A DNA stretch of 64,000 nt from Rhodococcus yunnanensis NBRC 103083 (GTDB lineage Bacteria; Actinomycetota; Actinomycetes; Mycobacteriales; Mycobacteriaceae): positions 1 through 64,000 of the forward strand of contig NZ_BCXH01000012.1 in the NCBI RefSeq assembly GCF_001895005.1, read 5' to 3'. The first letter of the stretch is position 1; every line of letters begins with the position of its first letter. Below are positions 8,991 through 18,202 of this stretch, piece by piece. The notes beneath the pieces were generated by a model, which worked only from the letters and a program-made list of their open reading frames with translations, was not told where the DNA came from and made no database searches. A program made the position numbers and the translations under genes.

Positions 8991-10160
8991 CTACAGCGTC
9001 AGATTGTTCCCGGACGCGTGATCGAACACCGACACCTTGGCCGGGTCGAACCACAACTCCACCTGACGCCCCTCGGCGGCCTTCGATTCGGCAGCCAGAC
9101 GCGCGACCACCTGTGCGCCACCGAGATTGGCGATGCCCGCATCGGCCGCAAGTTCCTGCAGCTCGGCGGACTCGACCTGTGCGCCCTTGAGGGTGAAGTA
9201 GGCGTACTTGTCGCTTCCCATCGATTCGAGGACATCGACGTCGGCAGTGAAGGTTGCGCCGTTGATCTTCTGGTAGGAGTCGATCAACGCCGCATCCTCG
9301 AAGTGCTCGGGACGGATACCGACGACGACCTCCTTGCCCGGATTCTTGGACGCGATCAGCTGCAGGCGATCGGCAGGCAGTTCGATGTCACCGAGGTCGG
9401 TCTTCACCCCGTGCGCCGTCAGCTCGCCCGGTACGAAGTTCATCGAGGGCGATCCGATGAAGCCGCCCACGAAGAGGTTTCGCGGCTTGTCGTACAACTC
9501 CTGCGGTGATCCGATCTGCTGCACCAACCCGCCGCGCAGCACCACCACACGATCACCGAGCGTCATGGCCTCGGTCTGGTCGTGCGTGACGTACACCGTC
9601 GTGGTGCCGAGACGCTTCTGCAGACGCGAGATCTCGGCGCGGGTCTGCACACGCAGTTTCGCGTCGAGGTTGGACAACGGCTCGTCCATCAAGAACGCCT
9701 TCGGCGTGCGAACGATGGCTCGGCCCATGGCAACTCGCTGTCGCTGACCACCGGACAGGTTCGCCGGCTTGCGGTCGAGATGCTGGCTCAGATCCAGAAT
9801 CTTCGCCGCTTCCTCGACCTTGGAGTTGATCTCGCTCTTGCTGAGCTTGGCGAGAGTCAGCGGAAAGGCGATGTTCTGACGCACCGTCATGTGCGGATAC
9901 AGCGCATAGGACTGGAACACCATCGCGATATCGCGATCCTTCGGTGCCCGCTCGTTGACGCGCTCCCCCGCGATCCGCAGCTCACCCGACGAGATGTCCT
10001 CGAGCCCTGCGATCATGTTGAGCGTCGTGGACTTTCCACACCCCGACGGCCCGACGAGGATGATGAATTCACCGTCGGCGATGGTGATGTCGACGTCGCT
10101 GACTGCAGCTGCGCCGTCCGGGTAGAGCTTGGTGACTTTGTCGAGAACGATTTCGGCCAT
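8991..10160 (-). CDS. sugC: Trehalose ABC importer ATP-binding subunit SugC
   Basis: The 389-residue ATPase powers uptake by the LpqY-SugABC importer at the inner face of the membrane. Walker A GPSGCGKST is at 37-45, the Q-loop in VFQSYALYPH at 81-90, signature LSGGQ at 135-139, and Walker B AFLMDEP ends near 161. A C-terminal MalK/TOBE-type regulatory region follows. It is the last gene of lpqY-sugA-sugB-sugC, 5 nt after sugB. In mycobacteria this system recycles trehalose released from cell-wall mycolate exchange; substrate here is inferred from synteny and family. Confidence 0.93.
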   Translation of the reverse strand: MAEIVLDKVTKLYPDGAAAVSDVDITIADGEFIILVGPSGCGKSTTLNMIAGLEDISSGELRIAGERVNERAPKDRDIAMVFQSYALYPHMTVRQNIAFPLTLAKLSKSEINSKVEEAAKILDLSQHLDRKPANLSGGQRQRVAMGRAIVRTPKAFLMDEPLSNLDAKLRVQTRAEISRLQKRLGTTTVYVTHDQTEAMTLGDRVVVLRGGLVQQIGSPQELYDKPRNLFVGGFIGSPSMNFVPGELTAHGVKTDLGDIELPADRLQLIASKNPGKEVVVGIRPEHFEDAALIDSYQKINGATFTADVDVLESMGSDKYAYFTLKGAQVESAELQELAADAGIANLGGAQVVARLAAESKAAEGRQVELWFDPAKVSVFDHASGNNLTL

Positions 10161-10165
10161 GACGG

Positions 10166-10999
10166 TTATCCCTTCACTGCGCCGGACGTCAAGCCCGCCA
10201 CGATACGTCGTTGGAAGAACAGCACGAAGATGATGATCGGAATGGTGATGACGACTGCGGCTGCAGCGATCGATCCGGTGGGCTCCTCGAACTGCGAGCT
10301 ACCGGTGAACTGAGAGATCGCGGCAGGCACCGTGATCGACCGCTCCGTCGCGGTCAACGAGATGGCCAGCAGCAGGTCGTTCCACGCGAAGATGAACACC
10401 AGGATCGCGGCGGTGACGATGCCCGGCGCCGCGAGAGGCGCGATGACCTTGCGGAACGCCTGGGCGGGCGTCGCGCCGTCCATTTTCGCGGCTTTCTCGA
10501 GCTCCCACGGAATCTCACGGAAGAATGCCGACAGCGTGTAGATCGCCAGCGGCAGAGCGAACGTGATGTACGGGATGATCAGGCCCAGCCATGTGTCGAA
10601 CAACCCGAGCTTGCGCTCGATGTCGAACAACGGTGTCACGAGCGAGATCTGCGGGAACATCGCGATGAGCAACGCAGCTCCGACGAGCAACTTCTTGCCG
10701 GGAAAGTCGAGGCGCGCGACGGCGTAGGCGGCCATCGTGCCGATGACGACGGCAATGACCGTGGTGATCAGCCCGATTCCGATCGAGTTGATCAGCGCCG
10801 AGGTGAACTGGTTGGTGGAGAAGATGCCCTTGTAGTTGTCGAAGGTGATGGACTGCGGAATGAACCTGCCGTCGGCGATGGTGGCCGTCGACTTGAAGGA
10901 CAAGCTGATGATCCAGGCGAGCGGTATCAATGCGTACAGAAGCACGAGCACATTGATGACGGTCCAGCCGACCTTCTTTCGAGGCGTTACGGTCGTCAT
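10166..10999 (-). CDS. sugB: Trehalose ABC importer permease SugB
   Basis: The 277-residue protein has six predicted membrane helices. It has the MalG-type coupling loop [20 protein letters not shown] (about residues 168-187), which docks on the ATPase. Together with SugA it forms the membrane channel. Its ATG overlaps the sugA stop codon by one base (TAATG), so the two are translationally coupled. Confidence 0.93.
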   Translation of the reverse strand: MTTVTPRKKVGWTVINVLVLLYALIPLAWIISLSFKSTATIADGRFIPQSITFDNYKGIFSTNQFTSALINSIGIGLITTVIAVVIGTMAAYAVARLDFPGKKLLVGAALLIAMFPQISLVTPLFDIERKLGLFDTWLGLIIPYITFALPLAIYTLSAFFREIPWELEKAAKMDGATPAQAFRKVIAPLAAPGIVTAAILVFIFAWNDLLLAISLTATERSITVPAAISQFTGSSQFEEPTGSIAAAAVVITIPIIIFVLFFQRRIVAGLTSGAVKG

Positions 11000-11940
11000 T
11001 ACTTACGGCCTCCGTCGTCCGAGCCCGGTGCCGATGCACCGAACAGCTTGATGAACACGAACGCGATGATGGCGACGCAGAAGAAGATGAGCACGCTGAT
11101 CGCCGAGCCGAGTCCGAGGTTGAATGCGCCGAACAGGTTGTCGTAGCCGAGAATCGACACCGATCCGGTGCCGTTGCTGCCCTTGGTGAGCACGTAGATG
11201 TTGTCGAAGATCCGGAACGCGTCGAGCGTGCGGAACAGCAACGCGACCAGGATTGCCGGTTTCATCAACGGAATCGTGATGCGACGCAGGCGAGTCCAGG
11301 CGCCTGCGCCGTCGACCTCGGCTGCCTTGAGAAGGTCGTCGGGTACGAGGGCGAGTCCTGCGAGCAACAGCAGCGCCATGAACGGCGTCGTCTTCCACAC
11401 CTCGGCGAGAACGACGATCGCGAGCGAGGGCAGCTGCTCGGTCAACGGCGCACTGCCGTCGGGAAGCAGATTGGCGAGATATCCGGTGCCCGGCGTCCAC
11501 GCGTAGTACCAGCTGTACGCGGCCGCGACGGTCACGATGCCGTACGGGATCAGCACGACGGTGCGCACCAATCCGCGCCCGAAGATGGTGCGGTGCATGA
11601 TGAGTGCGACCGTGAGGCCGAGTACGAACTCGATGATCACCGACACGATCGTGATGCCTGCGGTGACGCCGAACGCCGTCCACCAGTAACCGTCGGTGAG
11701 CACGGTGACGTAGTTGGAGAGGCCGACGAACTGCCGATCGTCCGGGAAAGCCAGGTTGTACTTCTGGAAGCTGAGCCAGAACGCGTAGACGATCGGGTAG
11801 CCGGTGACGGCGATCATCATGATCGCCGCGGGTGCGATCAACATCAGGCCCAGCCTGCGCTCGGCCTTCTTGCCGTCGGAAATGTGCTCGAGTACTTCTT
11901 GCTTGTCGACGCTGTCGCGCTCGGTCGTAGGTGCGCTCAT
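10999..11940 (-). CDS. sugA: Trehalose ABC importer permease SugA
   Basis: The 313-residue MalF-like permease has a charged N-terminal extension and six membrane helices. Its EAA-type loop is [19 protein letters not shown] near residue 220. ATG at 11940 overlaps the lpqY stop by 4 nt (ATGA); the open frame that extends to 12990 is antisense-like read-through of lpqY in another frame and is not coding. Confidence 0.93.
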   Translation of the reverse strand: MSAPTTERDSVDKQEVLEHISDGKKAERRLGLMLIAPAAIMMIAVTGYPIVYAFWLSFQKYNLAFPDDRQFVGLSNYVTVLTDGYWWTAFGVTAGITIVSVIIEFVLGLTVALIMHRTIFGRGLVRTVVLIPYGIVTVAAAYSWYYAWTPGTGYLANLLPDGSAPLTEQLPSLAIVVLAEVWKTTPFMALLLLAGLALVPDDLLKAAEVDGAGAWTRLRRITIPLMKPAILVALLFRTLDAFRIFDNIYVLTKGSNGTGSVSILGYDNLFGAFNLGLGSAISVLIFFCVAIIAFVFIKLFGASAPGSDDGGRK

Positions 11941-13340
11941 GGAATCAGCCCTTCGGAATTGACTGCCTTGGAGACGAGGTCGGCGAGCTTGTCCACGTCC
12001 GCCACCGGATCGATGTTCTGCGGCGGATTGAGCGCGTCGGCGAGCAGGATCGAAATGCTCTGGTAGGCGGGCGAAACCGGGCGAACCGCAGCATTCTCGA
12101 TGGAGTTCAGCACGCCCTCCCATGCGGGGTAGACCGCCTGGAACTCGGGATCGGAGTAGAGCGACTTCATGACCGGCGGGACGCCGCCGTCGACGGCGTT
12201 GTTGCGCTGGTTCTGCTCGTCGGTCAGGCACGCGACCGCTTCCCAGGCGAGATCCTCGTGCTGCGTGGTCTTGGCGACACCGATGTTGAACCCGCCGATG
12301 GTCACCTTCGCCGGGGTGTTCGGCTCGACGGCCGGGTACGGCGCACTGCGGAACACCTCCGCGATCTTCGCATCCTGTTGATCCGCCGGGACATTGGTGA
12401 GGTCGAGGAACGGAACCGCGCCCGCGGCCGCGTTCTCCTTGATTCCGGGAAGAACGAACGGATAGTTGACCTGGAATGCCGAATTTCCGGCCTCCATGCC
12501 CAACCGGGCGGTGGCCTCGTCGGTCTGCGAGATCGACGGGTCGTGGCCGTCGGCGGTGGCCACCCGCTTCATGATCTCCAGCGTCTTCTCGGTCGCCGCG
12601 CGATGCTCGGGGGTGTCGTTGAGCGTGACGGTCGTACCGTCGTCCGCGACGACCTGCCCGCCCGCGCTGACGAGGAGACTGTTGAACCAGACCATCAAGC
12701 CCTCGTACTGCTTGGCCTGAACGCCGATGTACGCGGGTTTGCCCTCGGCAGCGTTGGATTCGGCCATGTCGACCATCTCGTCCCACGTCTGCGGGGGCTG
12801 GCCCCCGGGCACCACGTCGGGGCGATACCACAGCAACTGCGTGTTCGAGTTGAGCGGAACGGCGTACAACTGGTCCTGCCACTCGGCCGTCGCGAGCGGA
12901 CCTTCCAGCGTCGATCCGTCCTTCAGCTTCGCCGCGAGGTCGTCCGGGACGGGCAACGCCCACCCCGCCTCGGCGAATTCGGCGGTCCACACGACGTCGA
13001 GAGTCATGAGGTCGAGACTGTTGTCGTTGCCCGCAAGTCTGCGGGCCAATTGAAGTCGCTGATCGTTTGCGCTCTTGGGCAGAGTTCGTTGCTCCACCTT
13101 GTACCGGCCACCCGACGCGGCCGAACAGGCTTCCGCCGCGGCGGCATACTGTTCGGCACCGTCTGCTGCGGTATAGAAGCTCAGCACCGGAGTGCTGCTG
13201 TCGGACGATCCGCAGGCGGCGAGCAGAGGGCTGGCGACCAATGCCGCCGCTGCCAACACGCCTATTCTGGTTGCGTTTCTCGGCCTCGGACCACGCTGTC
13301 TCGGCACTTTCCGCCTCCGTATTTTCGGTTGCTCGTACAT
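11937..13340 (-). CDS. lpqY: Trehalose-binding lipoprotein LpqY
   Basis: The 467-residue extracytoplasmic solute-binding protein (family 1) captures substrate for SugABC. A twin-arginine-rich, basic N-terminus (RRRKVPRQRGPRPR) precedes a hydrophobic stretch and the lipobox LLAAC, giving lipidation at Cys43. The mature region has typical sugar-binding-protein blocks such as NSNTQLLWYRPD and TWDEMVDMA. It is the first gene of the importer operon. ATG at 13340 is preceded by AGGTGAAG. Confidence 0.92.
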   Translation of the reverse strand: MYEQPKIRRRKVPRQRGPRPRNATRIGVLAAAALVASPLLAACGSSDSSTPVLSFYTAADGAEQYAAAAEACSAASGGRYKVEQRTLPKSANDQRLQLARRLAGNDNSLDLMTLDVVWTAEFAEAGWALPVPDDLAAKLKDGSTLEGPLATAEWQDQLYAVPLNSNTQLLWYRPDVVPGGQPPQTWDEMVDMAESNAAEGKPAYIGVQAKQYEGLMVWFNSLLVSAGGQVVADDGTTVTLNDTPEHRAATEKTLEIMKRVATADGHDPSISQTDEATARLGMEAGNSAFQVNYPFVLPGIKENAAAGAVPFLDLTNVPADQQDAKIAEVFRSAPYPAVEPNTPAKVTIGGFNIGVAKTTQHEDLAWEAVACLTDEQNQRNNAVDGGVPPVMKSLYSDPEFQAVYPAWEGVLNSIENAAVRPVSPAYQSISILLADALNPPQNIDPVADVDKLADLVSKAVNSEGLIP

Positions 13341-13401
13341 GGCTTCTTCACCTACTGCCCTGCACGTAAAGAAACGTAACCGAACTACTCGAACTCGAGG
13401 G

Positions 13402-13418
13402 GGAATTGGGACAATTCC
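13402..13418. promoter_or_regulatory. Inverted repeat upstream of lpqY, candidate operator or terminator
   Basis: GGAATTG (13402-13408) and CAATTCC (13412-13418) are perfectly complementary around 3 nt. The site lies 62-78 nt upstream of the lpqY start and only 16 nt upstream in position of the stop of the 13434 gene, which is also on the minus strand. It could therefore be an operator for the sugar importer or a weak terminator of the preceding gene; the sequence alone does not decide. Confidence 0.35.
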
Positions 13419-13433
13419 GTGACCTCCACGAAA

Positions 13434-13925
13434 CTACAGCGAGAGCTTCGCGAGCATGTCCCGAGCCTTCTCCGCAGTTTTCGGTTCGCAGAGTACGTCG
13501 TAACGACCTGCGACCAACTGCATGCTCGACGCGAAGTCACGCTGTCCGCGCGTGGCCGCGTACGGAATCGCCGTGGAAATGAGACCGAAGATTATGCCAC
13601 CGATGATGCCGATGACGAGGGCGCCCAGGATATTGCCGTTGGTGAAGATTCCCAACACCAGGCCGAGGAACAGGCCGAGCCACGCGCCTGAAACAATGCC
13701 TCCGCCAATGACTTTGGCCCATGTGAGGCGACCGAGGACACGTTCGACCTGCATCAGGTCGACGCCGACGATGGTCAGGTCCTGCACCGAGAACTGTTGA
13801 TCGGACAGGTAGTCGACAGCCTTCTGTGCCTCTGCGTACGTCGGATAGGAACCGATCGGCCAGCCCGACGGCGGCGTCGGCAGCCCCTGGCCACCGCGGC
13901 CCGGCTGCGAAAGTGGGTTCGTCAT
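13434..13925 (-). CDS. General-stress-type membrane protein (YflT/GSP17M-like)
   Basis: The 163-residue protein has an N-terminal soluble domain with the stress-protein pattern PTYAEAQKAVDYLSDQQFSV. Two glycine-rich membrane segments follow (about 74-96 and 100-122), then a C-terminal soluble tail. It corresponds in position and architecture to the mycobacterial gene Rv1234. The start at 13925 gives MTNPLSQ; the frame extends 13 codons further upstream into the preceding gene. It begins 4 nt after the CitE-like gene, so the two are probably co-transcribed. Function is not established. Confidence 0.75.
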   Translation of the reverse strand: MTNPLSQPGRGGQGLPTPPSGWPIGSYPTYAEAQKAVDYLSDQQFSVQDLTIVGVDLMQVERVLGRLTWAKVIGGGIVSGAWLGLFLGLVLGIFTNGNILGALVIGIIGGIIFGLISTAIPYAATRGQRDFASSMQLVAGRYDVLCEPKTAEKARDMLAKLSL

Positions 13926-13929
13926 GCCC

Positions 13930-14901
13930 CTATTGTGCCCCTGATGTCCGGTTCGCATCGTCACTGCGTGCCATTCCTGCTGCCCGGCCCTTCGCGGAGA
14001 CGACCAGTGCCATCTTTCGGCTCGCCTCGTCGATCATCTCGTCGCCCAACATCACCGCGCCCCGGCCGCCGCCCGCAGCGGACGTATGGAACTCGTATGC
14101 CTCGAGAATCTGTTCGGCCTTGTCGAAATCGACCTGGCGGGGGCTGAAGATCTCGTTGGCGGCGTCGATCTGCGTCGGATGCAGCACCCATTTGCCGTCG
14201 AACCCGAGACCGGCCGTGCGCCCCGCCGCGCGGCGGAACGCGTCGAGATCACGAATCTGCAAATACGGGCCGTCGATGGCCTGCAGGCCGTGCGTACGCG
14301 CGGCGAGAAGGATGGTCATCAAGATGTGATGGTAGGCATCGCCGGTGTCGTAGCCCTGCGGCTGCTCCCCCACTACGAGTGTGCGCATATTGACACTTGC
14401 CATGAGGTCGGCCGGGCCGAAGACCAACGTCTGCACTCGTGGGCTGGCGGTGGCGATCTCGTCGATGTTGCGCAGACTGCGCGCACTCTCGATCTGCGGT
14501 TCGATGCCGATGGCGCCGACGGGCAGCCCGGCAACCTTCTCCACCTGCGTCAGCAACAGATCGAGCGCATGAACATGGGAGGCCGTCTCGACCTTGGGGA
14601 GCAGAATCGCATCGAGGTTGGCGCCCGCACCGGACACGACATCGATGACGTCGCCGTGCGTCCACGGCGTCGTCCAGTCGTTGACGCGCACGACCTTGAT
14701 CTGGCTTCCCCAGCCTCCCGAGTTCAATGCTTCGACGACGCGTCCGCGGGCCTCGGCCTTGGCGATCGGCGCGACTGCGTCCTCCAGGTCGAGGAAGATC
14801 TCGTCGGCGCCCAGGCCCTTGGCCTTCTCGATCATCTTGGCGGAGCTACCGGGAACTGCCAGAACCGAACGCCTGGAACGACCACTTTCCACCGAACTCA
14901 C
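13930..14901 (-). CDS. HpcH/HpaI aldolase (CitE-like) CoA-ester lyase
   Basis: The 323-residue protein resembles citrate-lyase beta subunits and malyl/beta-methylmalyl-CoA lyases: RSVLAVPGSSAKMIEKA, then DEIFLDLEDAV with the metal-binding Asp/Glu, an arginine in VVRVND, and IGIEPQIESA in the barrel core. No citrate lyase alpha or gamma subunit is nearby, so it is a stand-alone lyase or thioesterase acting on a short CoA ester, substrate unknown. GTG at 14901 is preferred because AAGGAG lies 10 nt upstream; a GTG at 14943 would add 14 residues. It is divergent from the MgtE-N/CBS gene. Confidence 0.75.
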   Translation of the reverse strand: MSSVESGRSRRSVLAVPGSSAKMIEKAKGLGADEIFLDLEDAVAPIAKAEARGRVVEALNSGGWGSQIKVVRVNDWTTPWTHGDVIDVVSGAGANLDAILLPKVETASHVHALDLLLTQVEKVAGLPVGAIGIEPQIESARSLRNIDEIATASPRVQTLVFGPADLMASVNMRTLVVGEQPQGYDTGDAYHHILMTILLAARTHGLQAIDGPYLQIRDLDAFRRAAGRTAGLGFDGKWVLHPTQIDAANEIFSPRQVDFDKAEQILEAYEFHTSAAGGGRGAVMLGDEMIDEASRKMALVVSAKGRAAGMARSDDANRTSGAQ

Positions 14902-14960
14902 CTTCGCAGCGCTCCTTGTCGATTCTCTGGTTGGTACTTCCACGCTCTAACCTTGCCATC

Positions 14961-16235
14961 ATGGCAGCACTGAGCAAGGTATTCGCCGCCAGGCTCGCAG
15001 GTCTGGTGGTACTCGGACCGGACGGTGAATCCATCGGCCGAGTTCGAGATCTCGTCGTCACCATGAGAGTCGGGCGCGCGCAGCCGCGCGTACTCGGACT
15101 CGTGGTCGAACTCGCTACGCGCCGAAGAATTTTCGTGCCCATGCTGCGGGTGACGAGCATCGAACCCAACTCGGTGCAACTGACGACCGGCAACGTGAGC
15201 CTGCGTCGATTCAGCCAGCGCGCGAACGAGATCCTGGTGTTCGCGCAGATTCTCGACTCGAAGGTACGCGTCGACGATCCCGAACTCGAGGAGCTCCACG
15301 ACGGCGACTCCATCGTGGTCGACCTCGGTATCGAACTGACCCGAACCCGCGACTGGCTCGTCGCCCGCGTCGCCGTTCGCCGACAGCGCGGCAGGCTCGC
15401 CCGGCGCGGTGCTATCCACGTCGTCGACTGGCAGCACGTGCAAGGACTGACGCAGAACGCACTCTCGCTGCCCGGGCAAGGCGTCGCGCAGCTGTTGATG
15501 CAGTTCGAGGATCTTCGTGCCGCCGACGTCGCCAACGCGATGCGCGAGCTTCCGGTGAAACGGCGCATGGAGGTCGCGCTGGCGCTGGACGACGAGCGGC
15601 TCGCCGACGTGGTCCAGGAGCTGCCCGACGACGATCAAGTCGAGATGATGCACTACCTCGGCGTCGAGCGCGGCGCGGATGTGCTCGAAGCGATGGACCC
15701 GGACGATGCCGCCGACCTTCTCGGTGAACTCCCCGAACCCGAGGCCGAGTCGTTGCTCCGGTTGATGGACCCCGAGGACTCCGCGCCCGTGCGACGACTC
15801 CTCGAGCACTCCCCCGACACCGCTGGTGGCCTCATGACCACCGAGCCGGTGGTGCTGACGGCGTCGACGACGGTCGCCGAGGCGCTGGCGCGGGTCCGAA
15901 ACCCCGACCTGACGCCTGCCTTGTCCTCGCTCGTGTTCGTGGTGCGTCCGCCGACAGCGACACCCACCGGCGCGTATCTCGGGTGTGTCCACCTGCAGCA
16001 ACTGCTGCGCGAACCACCGGCAAGCCTGGTCGGCGGAGTTCTGGACAAGGCACTGCCGCGGCTCACCCCGGAGGACAGCCTGACGGCAGTCACCCGATAC
16101 TTTGCGACGTACAACCTCGTCTGCGGGCCCGTCGTCGACGACGAGGATCATCTCGTGGGCGCCGTGACCGTCGACGACGTGCTCGATCATCTCCTTCCCG
16201 AGGACTGGCGAGATCAGGAGGTGGCAGGACAGTGA
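14961..16235 (+). CDS. MgtE N-domain and CBS-domain protein (Rv1232c-like)
   Basis: The 424-residue soluble protein has a PRC-barrel-like N-terminal region (GLVVLGPDGESIGRVRDLVV). A central MgtE intracellular domain of helical repeats follows (ELPVKRRMEVALALDDERLA, LGELPEPEAESLLRLMDPED), then a pair of C-terminal CBS motifs. In magnesium channels these domains sense Mg2+, but no membrane helices are present here, so it is not a transporter by itself. It overlaps the DUF1003 gene by 4 nt, an arrangement also found in mycobacteria (Rv1232c-Rv1231c). A regulatory or partner role is inferred. Confidence 0.8.
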   Translation: MAALSKVFAARLAGLVVLGPDGESIGRVRDLVVTMRVGRAQPRVLGLVVELATRRRIFVPMLRVTSIEPNSVQLTTGNVSLRRFSQRANEILVFAQILDSKVRVDDPELEELHDGDSIVVDLGIELTRTRDWLVARVAVRRQRGRLARRGAIHVVDWQHVQGLTQNALSLPGQGVAQLLMQFEDLRAADVANAMRELPVKRRMEVALALDDERLADVVQELPDDDQVEMMHYLGVERGADVLEAMDPDDAADLLGELPEPEAESLLRLMDPEDSAPVRRLLEHSPDTAGGLMTTEPVVLTASTTVAEALARVRNPDLTPALSSLVFVVRPPTATPTGAYLGCVHLQQLLREPPASLVGGVLDKALPRLTPEDSLTAVTRYFATYNLVCGPVVDDEDHLVGAVTVDDVLDHLLPEDWRDQEVAGQ

Positions 16236-16792
16236 AGGAATCCGCACGCGCCCGGATGGACACCCCGCGGGGCTCACGGCTGCTGAATTTCCATCTCGAC
16301 GTCGATCTCGGCCGGTCGGGAGAACGCGCCGCCCGCTTCCTCGGAACGGGGCGCTATCTGGCCATCCAGACGATCATCGTCGTCGTCTGGATCTTCTTGA
16401 ACGTCGCGGTGATAGCGCTGCGGTGGGATCCCTATCCCTTCATCCTGCTCAACCTGGCGTTCTCGACGCAGGCTGCCTACGCCGCACCGCTGATCCTGCT
16501 CGCGCAGAACCGTCAGGACGACCGTGACCGCGTCTCGCTCGAAGAGGACCGCGCACGTGCCCAGCAGACCAAAGCGGACACCGAGTTCCTCGCTCGGGAG
16601 CTGGCGTCGCTGCGTCTCGCGGTCGGCGAGGTCGCCACACGCGACTACCTTCGCCGCGAGCTCGACGAGATCAGGGAGATGCTGGAACAGCTGAGCGGGG
16701 AGCCTCAGGTGCCGACCAAGAAGGCCCGGAAGAAGTCGGGCCGTCACACTCAATCCGCGGAATCCATCCTGGGAGAGCATCCGGAACTGTAA
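16232..16792 (+). CDS. DUF1003 family membrane protein
   Basis: The 186-residue protein has two central hydrophobic helices (about 48-68 and 76-96) flanking the family pattern WDPYPFILLNLAFSTQAAY. A C-terminal coiled-coil-like charged region and a Lys-rich tail (KKARKKSGRH) follow. GTG at 16232 forms a GTGA overlap with the upstream stop, so it is coupled to the MgtE-N/CBS gene. Family function is unknown; co-occurrence with an Mg2+-sensing domain suggests a shared membrane or ion-related role, which is inference. Confidence 0.8.
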   Translation: MKESARARMDTPRGSRLLNFHLDVDLGRSGERAARFLGTGRYLAIQTIIVVVWIFLNVAVIALRWDPYPFILLNLAFSTQAAYAAPLILLAQNRQDDRDRVSLEEDRARAQQTKADTEFLARELASLRLAVGEVATRDYLRRELDEIREMLEQLSGEPQVPTKKARKKSGRHTQSAESILGEHPEL

Positions 16793-16804
16793 CGTGTGTC
16801 AGTT

Positions 16805-17878
16805 ATGCGGCCACGGCGGAGGATTCGCAGGCGAACCGGCACGCTGACCATGTCCACCATCGTCTTCGCTTCGGTGGCGGGAGCAGCGGCGTCGGCGTCG
16901 CTTGCGGCCGATCCGGCCCCTGTACCCGTGGTCTCGCCCGCGCCTCTTCCTGACTCGACGACACTGCTGGACTCGCTGCCGAACTCGAAGACGGTGGCAG
17001 GCTTGGCGGCGCCGACTCCGAGGCCGGCGCAGACTCTCAGTGCGTACACGCCTGCACTTCCGGAGATCGAGGAGCAGGCCCCCACCGAGGAGGAGCCGGT
17101 GCGCAGCGTCGCCGTGTCCACTCCCGTCGTCGGCTCGTTCGGCATCCCGGACTCGGTCCTCGCGGCATATCGAAGCGCCGAGTCCGCCATGGCGTCGGAA
17201 TCTCCGTCGTGTCACCTGCCGTGGAATTTACTGGCCGGGATAGGTCGCATCGAGTCCGGCCACGCGCGCGGCGGGCAGGTCGACGACGACGGCACGACGA
17301 TCTCGCCCATCCTCGGCCCGATTCTCGACGGACGACGAGCCGGCAACACTGTGATCCTCGACACCGACCACGGAGATCTCGACGGTGACTCCGCACACGA
17401 CCGAGCCGTCGGACCGATGCAGTTCATTCCCTCGACGTGGTCTCGGTACGCATCCGACGGAAACGACGACGGGATCGAGAACCCCGACAACATCTACGAC
17501 GCCACCCTCGCCGCCGGCAGGTACCTGTGTTCCGGCGGAGAAGATCTCGCCGAAGCGGCAGACGAGAGCGCTGCGGTGTTCCGCTACAACAACTCTCCGG
17601 TGTACGTCGCCGACGTCCTGGCATGGTCCGCGGCGTACCGATTGGCAGGCGATTCGGTGTCCGACGAGCCGGTCGACGTCGCGGCGCCCCCTCCGCCGCC
17701 CGAGCCCCTTCCGCCGACTGAGCCCCTTCCGCCGCCCGGGCTGGTTCAGGCGCCTGCCCCCGACACTCGTCCAGCGCCGACCGTCGCTCCGACTACCGAC
17801 ACGCCCGCGCCGCCGCCGCCCTTCGTGCTGCCGACGCTGCCACCCTTGCCCTGCCTGATCTTCTGCCCTCCTGCTTGA
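16805..17878 (+). CDS. Secreted lytic transglycosylase, Pro-rich tail
   Basis: The 357-residue protein has a basic N-terminus and a signal-like hydrophobic stretch ending ASLAADPA. A Pro/Ala/Thr-rich spacer leads to a lysozyme-like SLT domain from about residue 130: catalytic Glu in IGRIESGH, then AVGPMQFIPSTW and VFRYNNSPVYV. The C-terminal about 70 residues are Pro-rich (PPPPPEPLPP). It should cleave peptidoglycan glycan strands outside the membrane, forming anhydromuramyl ends. It matches mycobacterial Rv1230c by position. GTG at 16796 is an alternative start. A paralogue follows after a tandem repeat. Confidence 0.82.
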   Translation: MRPRRRIRRRTGTLTMSTIVFASVAGAAASASLAADPAPVPVVSPAPLPDSTTLLDSLPNSKTVAGLAAPTPRPAQTLSAYTPALPEIEEQAPTEEEPVRSVAVSTPVVGSFGIPDSVLAAYRSAESAMASESPSCHLPWNLLAGIGRIESGHARGGQVDDDGTTISPILGPILDGRRAGNTVILDTDHGDLDGDSAHDRAVGPMQFIPSTWSRYASDGNDDGIENPDNIYDATLAAGRYLCSGGEDLAEAADESAAVFRYNNSPVYVADVLAWSAAYRLAGDSVSDEPVDVAAPPPPPEPLPPTEPLPPPGLVQAPAPDTRPAPTVAPTTDTPAPPPPFVLPTLPPLPCLIFCPPA

Positions 17879-17897
17879 TTTGCCGGACCAGGTCCGG

Positions 17898-18090
17898 GAG
17901 CGGAGCCTGCGGAGTGACCCATCGAAGACCGGGAGCGGAGCCTGCGGAGTGACCCTCGAGCACCAGAGCGGAGCCTGCGGAGTGACCCATCGAATACCGG
18001 GAGCGGAGCCTGCGGAGTGACCCTCGAGCACCGGGAGCGGAGCCTGCGGAGTGACCATCCTGAACACCAGAGCGGAGCCTCGTTGTTACC
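17898..18090. repeat. 35-bp intergenic tandem repeat, about six copies
   Basis: Copies of GAGCGGAGCCTGCGGAGTGA start at 17898, 17933, 17966, 18001 and 18035; a sixth copy truncated after GAGCGGAGCC starts at 18070. The period is 33-35 bp. The variable joins alternate between a form with ATCGAA and a form with CTCGAG. The array lies just after the stop of the first transglycosylase gene and before the promoter and leader of its paralogue. No palindrome is conserved across units and no coding role is seen. Confidence 0.85.
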
Positions 18091-18148
18091 TTCGCAATCG
18101 CTGCATAACGGTCAGATAACAGAAACATCTCGAATCATGTAACCTCGA

Positions 18149-18182
18149 CTCCGGTTCTTGTCGGAGGCCCCAGAAATAGGGG
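18149..18182 (+). promoter_or_regulatory. Leader with two short hairpins before the second transglycosylase
   Basis: CTCCG (18149-18153) can pair with CGGAG (18162-18166), and CCCC (18168-18171) with GGGG (18179-18182), just before the GGAGG ribosome-binding site at about 18189. Wall-lytic genes of the Rpf type in some actinobacteria have c-di-AMP riboswitch leaders, but the conserved core of that riboswitch is not recognisable here, so this is only noted as structured leader sequence. Confidence 0.25.
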
Positions 18183-18202
18183 CAATTTGGAGGTTTCAAG
18201 GC

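Noticed and set aside
18071..18202. c-di-AMP (ydaO-type) riboswitch before the second transglycosylase
   Set aside because: The leader is only about 100 nt with two weak hairpins and lacks the conserved core; noted only as structured leader.
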